Below, piece after piece: positions 1-5,607 of a stretch of 14,670 nucleotides of DNA. A model generated the notes under the pieces. That model saw only the letters and a list, made by a program, of their open reading frames with translations. It did no database searches and was not told the origin of the DNA. Source of the stretch: an uncultured Eubacteriales bacterium (GTDB lineage Bacteria; Bacillota; Clostridia; Oscillospirales; CAG-272); the NCBI GenBank assembly GCA_900545935.1, contig URAP01000040.1, forward strand, positions 1-14,670. The letters run 5' to 3'. The first letter of the stretch is position 1; the number at the start of each line of letters is the position of its first letter. A program made the position numbers and the translations under genes.

Positions 1-660
1 GGAGAAAAACGTCAGCGGACCGCCGAGGTAAACAATGTTGCCCTCGATAGGTCTTCCCTGAGCAAGTCCCGAAACAGTCTGATTGACTACCGCTCCGAGT
101 ATGCTTGCGCAGATATCCGGTTTGAGTGCGCCCTGATTTATCAACGGCTGGATATCGCTTTTTGCAAAAACGCCGCAGCGGGATGCAATAGTATACAGCT
201 TTTTGTGCTCTGTCGCAAGCTCGTTGAGCTCCGGCGCGGTGATTCCGAGCAGAGTGGCCATCTGGTCTATGAATGCGCCCGTTCCTCCTGCACACGATCC
301 GTTCATGCGCACCTCGAGCGAGCCGCCGGAGAGAAACAATATCTTGGCATCCTCACCACCGAGCTCGATAACAACGTCGGTGCCGGGGATGTGCTTGTCG
401 ACCGATACCTTTGTCGCATAGACCTCCTGAACGAAGTCGAGCGAACATTTTTCCGCAAAGCCCATTGCCGCCGAACCGGTGATTGAGAGGCATGCGCGCT
501 CCTCACCGGTCTTTTCGGCAATACTGCGCAGCATTGCGGCGGACATTTCGGTTATCTTGGACATGTGTCTGCGATAATCCTCGAATACTACATTGCCTTT
601 TTCATCGAGAGCAACAGCCTTGACGGTGGTTGAGCCGATGTCGAGCCCGATTTTTATCAT
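1..660 (-). CDS. 2-hydroxyacyl-CoA dehydratase activase (BadF/BadG/BcrA/BcrD ATPase family), N-terminal 220 residues
   Basis: The reading frame is open from ATG at 660 to the left edge, so only the N-terminus is present. Family role: an ASKHA-fold ATPase whose [4Fe-4S] cluster passes one high-energy electron to a 2-hydroxyacyl-CoA dehydratase, as HgdC does in amino-acid fermentation. Seen: the phosphate-binding motif DIGSTTVK (residues 7-14), GGEDAK (101-106), NGSCAGGTGAF (120-130) and SRCGVFAKSDI (160-170). C123 and C162 align with the two cysteines that hold the cluster between HgdC monomers. The opening and the GVFAKSDIQPLINQG stretch resemble the very long (about 1400-residue) clostridial fusions of activase and dehydratase-like domains more than stand-alone HgdC (inference). 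The start follows a good AAGGAG site. A weak promoter candidate (TTCATA-16-TATAAC, 780-807, minus strand) lies in the 298-base gap upstream and is not convincing. Family assignment is firm; the substrate is unknown. Confidence 0.9.
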   Translation of the reverse strand, partial: MIKIGLDIGSTTVKAVALDEKGNVVFEDYRRHMSKITEMSAAMLRSIAEKTGEERACLSITGSAAMGFAEKCSLDFVQEVYATKVSVDKHIPGTDVVIELGGEDAKILFLSGGSLEVRMNGSCAGGTGAFIDQMATLLGITAPELNELATEHKKLYTIASRCGVFAKSDIQPLINQGALKPDICASILGAVVNQTVSGLAQGRPIEGNIVYLGGPLTFFS

Positions 661-897
661 AGAGTATCTCCTTTTGTGCTTGCTTAGCGGAGTTTTCCGC
701 AGATACGCCTGTTGCGGCGCGCCGTGACCGTCTATATGGCTCTGTACTTATCAGCCGTGTCGTATCGGTTACGTGAAATGTTATATGCGATATCTGAAAG
801 ATATGAATTCAGCTGTAATGCGGGAGGAAAAAGTGTCGTATTTTGTCGGTTCGGCTGCGGTATCGACATGGCAATTTATCGTGCCGATGCGCAGTTT

Positions 898-954
898 TTA
901 AAAAACAGACCGGAGGCAGGCTATCAGTGAATGTCCCGAAGCCGATCCTGTTTT
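898..954 (-). terminator. Intrinsic terminator of mtaB
   Basis: Starting a few bases after the mtaB stop, the minus strand has AAAACAG-g-ATCGG pairing with CCGGT-CTGTTTT (one bulged G and one G-U pair) across a loop of about 28 bases. A run of six T follows. Stem plus U-tract fits a Rho-independent terminator, although the loop is long. The rest of the 661-958 gap shows no gene. Confidence 0.6.
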
Positions 955-958
955 GATA

Positions 959-2347
959 TCAGATAAGCTCGGTCGTTACCGTATTTCCGATCAGACCGGT
1001 GATTCGTGCGGTAAGCTCACAGCCGCGCAGCCTGCGCGGGTCGTCTGCGGACTGTCCCTCCCTCGGAGGAATGTGCGCAAGAAGCGCGTCGGCTTCCCGC
1101 TCGGTGAGACCTGCGGATGCCTCAAAAAATTCCTCGGTATGTCCGGCAAGTACGATGCCGCTATCCGTCTGCGAGACACGCTCTGCGAGCAGGTTCACTG
1201 TCGTGCAGCTTGCGGCGAGGTCCGATACCGTTTTCCTTTGCCGCTCGGAATTATCCCGCATCAAAACGGCAACGCGCTCCTTTGCGATATCGGATGGGAC
1301 CTGATCCGGCATTTTAGCTGCCTCTGTGCCCTCGCGCTTCGAGTAAGGGAAGATATGCAGATGAAAGAAATCAGCCTCGGAGAGGAAGTCGCGTGTCCTG
1401 CCGAAGTCCTCATCGGTTTCTCCGGGAAAGCCGCAGATGATATCCGCTGACAGCCTAAGCGACGGCAGATGCTCGCGCATATAGCTCAGCTTTTCGAGCA
1501 CCTGCGCGGTATTGTATCGGCGGCGCATCATGGAGAGGGTGCGGTCGCAGCCGCTCTGCATAGATATGTGAAAATGCGGCATTGTGTGCTTGCAGGCGGC
1601 GTATGCATCGACAAAATCCATGCGCATAAACGACGGATCGAGCGAGCCGAGCCGTATTCGACGTATGCCGTCGATCGCATCAAGACGTATGATGAGCTCG
1701 GAGAGTCCGTACGAGTACGCGCTCAGCTCTATTCCGGTCAGCACTATCTCAGGACTTCCGCCGTGCACGAGTGATTCAGCCTCCGCAATAACATCCCCGG
1801 GCGCTTTGCATCGTATATCTCCGCGCAGAGACGGGATTATGCAGTAGGCGCAGTTAGATCGGCAGCCGTCCTCTATCTTGATATACGAGCGAAGTCTGCC
1901 GAACGAGGAAACACTCATTTGCTCAAAAGGAGCGTCGGAAAGATCGGTGCCTATCGGCTCCCGTGCCGTGCTGCCGACTGCGGCGAGTACAGCTGTCTCG
2001 AGCTTGCTGCGGTTTCCTATTACGGCTCTGACACCGGGGATCTTTTTGTATACCTCCGGATAGTTCTGTGCTGAACAGCCGGTTATGTAGAAAGCTGCGC
2101 TCGGATTATTTTTTAGCGCGCGATGCACGATCTGCCGGGATTTTCTGTCGGACATTGCGGTGACGGAGCAGGTATTGACTATCACCGTATCGTAACCGCT
2201 GCCGCTCTCCTCGGAGAGAGAAACACGAAAGCCTGTCCGCCGTAGATGCTCGGCGATAGCCTCGCTCTCGTAATGATTGACGCGGCAGCCGAGGGTAAGT
2301 ATCAGCGCCGAGCGCTTATGCGCCGCGCCGCCCGTATTCTCGCACAT
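959..2347 (-). CDS. mtaB: tRNA (N6-threonylcarbamoyladenosine37-C2) methylthiotransferase MtaB
   Basis: Radical-SAM methylthiotransferase of the MiaB/RimO/MtaB family. MtaB converts t6A37 to ms2t6A in ANN-decoding tRNAs (known for B. subtilis YqeV). With the start used here the protein is 462 residues, slightly longer than usual. Seen: the N-terminal methylthiotransferase domain with its three cluster cysteines (C21 in TLGCRVNHYESE, C60 in VNTCSVT, C91 in TGCSAQ); the SDRKSRQ segment typical of MtaB; the radical-SAM motif CRSNCAYC (C162, C166, C169); the RGDIRCK and GIELSAY segments; and a C-terminal TRAM-like region ending at ITGLIGNTVTTELI. An ATG at 2377 would add ten residues but has no ribosome site. 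The ATG at 2347 has GGAGG eight bases upstream, so I prefer it. It has its own promoter (2500-2528) and terminator (898-954), so it is probably monocistronic. Function is assigned with high confidence. Confidence 0.93.
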   Translation of the reverse strand: MCENTGGAAHKRSALILTLGCRVNHYESEAIAEHLRRTGFRVSLSEESGSGYDTVIVNTCSVTAMSDRKSRQIVHRALKNNPSAAFYITGCSAQNYPEVYKKIPGVRAVIGNRSKLETAVLAAVGSTAREPIGTDLSDAPFEQMSVSSFGRLRSYIKIEDGCRSNCAYCIIPSLRGDIRCKAPGDVIAEAESLVHGGSPEIVLTGIELSAYSYGLSELIIRLDAIDGIRRIRLGSLDPSFMRMDFVDAYAACKHTMPHFHISMQSGCDRTLSMMRRRYNTAQVLEKLSYMREHLPSLRLSADIICGFPGETDEDFGRTRDFLSEADFFHLHIFPYSKREGTEAAKMPDQVPSDIAKERVAVLMRDNSERQRKTVSDLAASCTTVNLLAERVSQTDSGIVLAGHTEEFFEASAGLTEREADALLAHIPPREGQSADDPRRLRGCELTARITGLIGNTVTTELI

Positions 2348-2421
2348 GCCGAAATCCTCCGTGTTATTTAATGTCATATGCTTGCAGCGCAGAGCTTTTT
2401 ACGGTGCGCCGTCATGCATTC

Positions 2422-2477
2422 CGACGGCAATAATATACGATCCGAAACGGTATATTCCGTCCCCGACCGTCGCCGTC
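2422..2477 (-). promoter_or_regulatory. Structured 5' leader of mtaB
   Basis: From the predicted transcription start (about 2493) to the mtaB start is roughly 146 bases, long for a housekeeping gene. It contains nested inverted repeats: GACGGC (2423-2428) with GCCGTC (2472-2477), enclosing AATATAC (2432-2438) with GTATATT (2450-2456). I recognise no known riboswitch class. The pairing is visible; a regulatory role is inference. The rest of 2348-2694 holds the two divergent promoters listed separately and no gene. Confidence 0.35.
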
Positions 2478-2499
2478 AGTGATGTATTTAATATTTGAT

Positions 2500-2528
2500 A
2501 TTATATCATGTTCTGCATTTTTTGTCAA
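2500..2528 (-). promoter_or_regulatory. Consensus sigma-A promoter for mtaB
   Basis: On the minus strand TTGACA (2523-2528) is followed after exactly 17 bases by TATAAT (2500-2505). Both hexamers match the consensus perfectly and lie in AT-rich DNA upstream of mtaB. Predicted start of transcription is about 2493. Confidence 0.85.
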
Positions 2529-2600
2529 CCTCGGCGGCAGGCACAAAGCGTTGCGCCAAACACAAAAAAACACAAAACAAAAGTCATATTAACAGTTCCG

Positions 2601-2618
2601 TTTGTCAATCTTGACAAA
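2601..2618. promoter_or_regulatory. Perfect 18-bp palindrome over the -35 box (candidate operator)
   Basis: TTTGTCAA-tc-TTGACAAA is an exact inverted repeat with a two-base centre. Its right arm contains the -35 hexamer of the promoter for the secreted hydrolase. Position and symmetry suit a dimeric repressor that blocks sigma binding. No regulator gene is nearby, and the repressor is inference. Confidence 0.5.
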
Positions 2619-2639
2619 CGAAAAGAATGTGTGTATAAT
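2611..2639 (+). promoter_or_regulatory. Consensus sigma-A promoter for the CHAP/dockerin gene
   Basis: TTGACA (2611-2616), a 17-base spacer and TATAAT (2634-2639) form a perfect consensus promoter. Transcription should begin near 2646, leaving a leader of about 49 bases. It is divergent from the mtaB promoter, with the two -35 boxes 82 bases apart. Confidence 0.87.
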
Positions 2640-2653
2640 TGTGTCATAAACTG

Positions 2654-2678
2654 CGGCATTCGTATGAACGAATCGCCG
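2654..2678 (+). promoter_or_regulatory. Leader hairpin just ahead of the ribosome site
   Basis: CGGC-ATTCGT pairs with ACGAAT-(c)-GCCG over an ATGA loop, giving about ten base pairs with one bulged C. It ends four bases before the GGAGGAG ribosome site of the gene at 2695. It may stabilise the mRNA end or tune initiation; this is inference. Confidence 0.45.
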
Positions 2679-2694
2679 AACGGAGGAGATACAG

Positions 2695-5403
2695 ATGCAT
2701 AAGAGGCGCATATCGAGAGTGGTTGCGATGCTGCTTGCTGCGATAATGCTGTTTTCCTTTCAGGGGCTGACGGTATCGGCAACGCAGAACAGAGACCAGT
2801 ACTTTTCAAAGAGCTATACTCTCACCGGCAACATCCGCGACGATATAGTTGCGGTCGCTGCGGCGCAGAACGGAAAGACAAAGGCACAGCTCGGCTTTAC
2901 CGAGGCGTGGTGTGCGAACTTTGTCTGCGGCTGTGCGGCACTTGCCGGTATCCCGAACTTTCCGCGCAACGGCAGCTGCGATCAGCTGATAGTGCTGCTT
3001 AAAAAATGGGGTGGCGCGTGGTATGCCTACAATTCGGATTATATACCGAAGAAAGGCGATATCGTATTTTTCTCGAGCAAGGGAAATACTTCCGACGACT
3101 CGACACATGTCGGTATCATATATCAGGACGGCTTTGTCGCTTCAAAGACGGTAAAGACGGTCGAGGGCAACACGAGCGGTGTCACCTCTTCCTGCGTCAA
3201 TATCAAAAATCGCGCCGTTTACGGCTCGCTGCCGATAATGGGCTACATATCGTTGACCGGAGAGGGGAGCGGCTCGAGCACGAGCACCGATCCCGCAGAC
3301 TATACCGTTCCTACGAGAACGCTGTACTATGTTTCCGGCTCACTTATGAACGGCTCTGATGTTTCATGGCTTCAGGCTATTCTCACGCAGCTCGGTTATA
3401 AGCTCGATATTGACGGCTGGTTCGGCAGCGGCACCGACAGCGCGGTACGAGCCTTTCAGAAGGATGCGGGACTTGAGGTCGACGGTAAGGTAGGGCCGGC
3501 GACGCGTGCAGAGCTTATCTCGCGCTACAAGGCGCTCTCACATACGCACGACTACACCGAAATAGTTTATGACGAATATAATCACGGATGGCGCTGCTCC
3601 TGCGGTGCGACTACATCGCCGTATGCACACACCTTCTCGTCGTGGTTCGTCGTAACCGCGCCGACAAAGACGGAGACCGGCTCGCAGAAGCGCAGCTGCA
3701 CCGTCTGCGGCTATACCGAGCATCAGGTCCTGCCCGCCAAGGGAGAAGACGGCAAGACCGAGATCGGGTCAAGCGTTGTCAAGCGGTTTAAGCCTACGCT
3801 TGACGGACTTCTCGATCCCGAGTATCTTGACAGTGCGTCGGTCACATTGAGCGGCGGCTCCGTGTCTGTCACGTCCTATATGACATGGGCTGACGACTGC
3901 ATGTACATCTGTTCGGTCGTTACCGATGATGATGTGATCTCCGCAGGTCCGCAGTTCTATACGAAGCAGAGCGGATATTCTCAGAATATGCTCTGGACTG
4001 ATGCGCTCGGCTACGATATTGGCGGCAAGGGATGGATTGGAACCGACGCAAACGGTTATGTGCTCTTTGCCGGCGATTCTACCGGAGGAACGTCCCTTGT
4101 CTCTCCGGCAGGCGGAGATATCACGGTGAACAAGAAATATGTCCGCGCGAGCAGAACGGCGGACGGCTATATCTCCGAGGTCTGCATACCCATGACCGAC
4201 AGCTCGCTTTATGCAGGCGCGGAGCAGAGCTTTAAGATGTATGCATTTGATGCTGCCGCAGGCTCAACCTTTACGGATGAGGGTGTAGCTTCGGCGTTTG
4301 CAGCATTTGATACCTCCGTCACTCTTTCGCTCGACGATGCGGCGCCCGCACTGAAAACAAAAAAAGATCTGTACGGAGGAACAGGAAATGCTTTTACCTC
4401 CGACGGCGGAAATACCTACACAAGCGCCGGCGAGGCTGTGATTCTCAAGCGTCCCGCAGAGCTTGATGCAACGGATGCCGCGCTCGATGCCGCATACCGT
4501 TCATCGTACAGCGTTTCATTCGCCGAGACACAGTACGGCAGGACGCTCTCCGGTACCGCATACTACCTCTGGGACGCAAGCTATCTTTATATCTATGCCG
4601 AAATAAACGATCCCGATCGTTTTGCGCAGATATACAGCCTTGACGATCCGATAAAAAACGATCTTGCAGTTTTCCGTGTATTCCCGTCCGACGGCAGCTC
4701 TTGGGCGCGCATCGGCGTTAACGCAACGAATACGGTAAACCCGAAGAATAACCCCGTTACCTCGCAGGACGGCTACGCGTATGTTATCGAGCAGAACGGC
4801 ACTGCTGCCGGTGCATGCTCGAGCAATGCATCGGGCAAGTCTATGAGTGCGGCGATAGGCGAGAATAACGAATTTTATATGACGCGTCTCGGTGCTGCCG
4901 ACGAGGGATACTTTGTCGAGCTTAAAGTTCCTATGAACAGCTCGTCGCTCAAAGAGAACGCCTCGATACGTCTCTCGTTCGGCGCTATTGACGTAAACGG
5001 ACCGAATGTCTACGAGTACGGCGCAAGCGGTACGTATGATCCGGTCGTTACGGCGCGGCTCTCCTCTGCCGTCGCATGCGGTCATACCTTTAACTCCTGT
5101 GTAACGCAGGAGCCTGCTGCCGGTGTCGCAGGAAGCAAGTCATTTGTATGCTCCGGCTGCGGTGAGACTCTTGCCGCAGCAGAGATCGCGGCGCTGCCGT
5201 ATGCGCTTGCCGGTGATATAAACGGCGACGGTGTTATCGACAGCGACGATGCGGTATATCTGCTCCGCCACACATTCAATCCCGACGCATACCCGCTGTC
5301 TGCAAACGGCGATGTGAACGGTGACGGCGTGATAGACAGCGACGATTCGATATATCTGCTCCGTTATACCTTTGACCCCGGTCTGTTCCCGATCGCTGAA
5401 TGA
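2695..5403 (+). CDS. Secreted modular cell-wall hydrolase: CHAP, peptidoglycan-binding, two CBM9/DOMON-like domains, dockerin
   Basis: A 902-residue exported protein. Seen in order: a signal peptide (RR/KR n-region, hydrophobic core about 9-25, likely cleavage after VSA near 29); a CHAP amidase/peptidase domain (about 45-185) with nucleophile C73 in AWCANFVCG, H138 in STHVGII and E157/N159 in TVEGNT; a Ser/Thr/Gly linker; a PF01471-type peptidoglycan-binding domain (about 204-278: SDVSWLQAIL, DGWFGSGT, AVRAFQ, VDGKVGPAT); paired CxCG/CxxCG modules (about 283-346); two beta-rich domains resembling CBM9/DOMON (about 363-545 and 583-790); a further Cys module (795-832); and a two-repeat type I dockerin (839-898). 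Probable role: cutting peptide bonds or amide links in peptidoglycan while attached by cohesin to a scaffoldin or the cell surface. The start has GGAGGAG five to six bases upstream, behind a consensus promoter. CHAP, PG-binding and dockerin calls are firm; the CBM9/DOMON calls are tentative. Confidence 0.85.
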   Translation: MHKRRISRVVAMLLAAIMLFSFQGLTVSATQNRDQYFSKSYTLTGNIRDDIVAVAAAQNGKTKAQLGFTEAWCANFVCGCAALAGIPNFPRNGSCDQLIVLLKKWGGAWYAYNSDYIPKKGDIVFFSSKGNTSDDSTHVGIIYQDGFVASKTVKTVEGNTSGVTSSCVNIKNRAVYGSLPIMGYISLTGEGSGSSTSTDPADYTVPTRTLYYVSGSLMNGSDVSWLQAILTQLGYKLDIDGWFGSGTDSAVRAFQKDAGLEVDGKVGPATRAELISRYKALSHTHDYTEIVYDEYNHGWRCSCGATTSPYAHTFSSWFVVTAPTKTETGSQKRSCTVCGYTEHQVLPAKGEDGKTEIGSSVVKRFKPTLDGLLDPEYLDSASVTLSGGSVSVTSYMTWADDCMYICSVVTDDDVISAGPQFYTKQSGYSQNMLWTDALGYDIGGKGWIGTDANGYVLFAGDSTGGTSLVSPAGGDITVNKKYVRASRTADGYISEVCIPMTDSSLYAGAEQSFKMYAFDAAAGSTFTDEGVASAFAAFDTSVTLSLDDAAPALKTKKDLYGGTGNAFTSDGGNTYTSAGEAVILKRPAELDATDAALDAAYRSSYSVSFAETQYGRTLSGTAYYLWDASYLYIYAEINDPDRFAQIYSLDDPIKNDLAVFRVFPSDGSSWARIGVNATNTVNPKNNPVTSQDGYAYVIEQNGTAAGACSSNASGKSMSAAIGENNEFYMTRLGAADEGYFVELKVPMNSSSLKENASIRLSFGAIDVNGPNVYEYGASGTYDPVVTARLSSAVACGHTFNSCVTQEPAAGVAGSKSFVCSGCGETLAAAEIAALPYALAGDINGDGVIDSDDAVYLLRHTFNPDAYPLSANGDVNGDGVIDSDDSIYLLRYTFDPGLFPIAE
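5209..5373 (+). repeat. Duplicated dockerin calcium-binding repeat (two 23-residue units)
   Basis: Residues 839-861 and 871-893 are near-identical units containing DINGDGVIDSDD and DVNGDGVIDSDD followed by YLLR.TF. All calcium-ligand positions (D1, N3, D5, D12) are intact in both. The residues at positions 10-11, which set cohesin specificity in characterised dockerins, are Ser-Asp in both copies. Confidence 0.85.
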
Positions 5404-5420
5404 TATTAATTCGAAAAAAA

Positions 5421-5473
5421 TAAAGTAATACGACCGATAGGTACATAGATCATCTGCCTATCGGTCGTACTTT
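5421..5473. terminator. Bidirectional intrinsic terminator between convergent genes
   Basis: TACGACCGATAGG (5429-5441) pairs perfectly with CCTATCGGTCGTA (5457-5469), a 13-bp stem with a 15-base loop. On the plus strand it is followed by CTTTT; on the minus strand the other side reads as a T-rich tract (A-rich 5414-5424 on plus). It can end both the dockerin gene and the leftward topoisomerase gene. Confidence 0.85.
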
Positions 5474-5508
5474 TAATCGTTGCTTGTAAATGCTTATTAA
5501 GATATATT

Positions 5509-5535
5509 CTACCGCCGCTCGTGCAAAGGCGGTAG
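5509..5535. other. Perfect 8-bp stem-loop in the topoisomerase 3' region
   Basis: CTACCGCC (5509-5516) pairs with GGCGGTAG (5528-5535) over an 11-base loop, downstream of the topoisomerase stop and before the bidirectional terminator. There is no clear U-tract on either side, so it is more likely an RNA 3'-end structure than a terminator. Confidence 0.4.
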
Positions 5536-5607
5536 GCGCGATGCTGTATGCCGCTATGCCGATCATCTGACATTAAGCGCGGCAGAGAAAAGGCGGTGCG
5601 AGAACCG

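Noticed and set aside
190..218. Promoter-like TTGCGA-17-TATACT on the minus strand inside the activase gene
   Set aside because: It lies in conserved coding sequence around the second cluster cysteine region, and no gene start follows in the window.
712..930. 72-codon plus-strand frame in the activase-mtaB gap
   Set aside because: No ribosome site, no family resemblance, and it runs into the mtaB terminator.
2348..2377. ATG at 2377 as the start of mtaB
   Set aside because: No ribosome site precedes it; GGAGG is correctly placed for the ATG at 2347. Not fully excluded.
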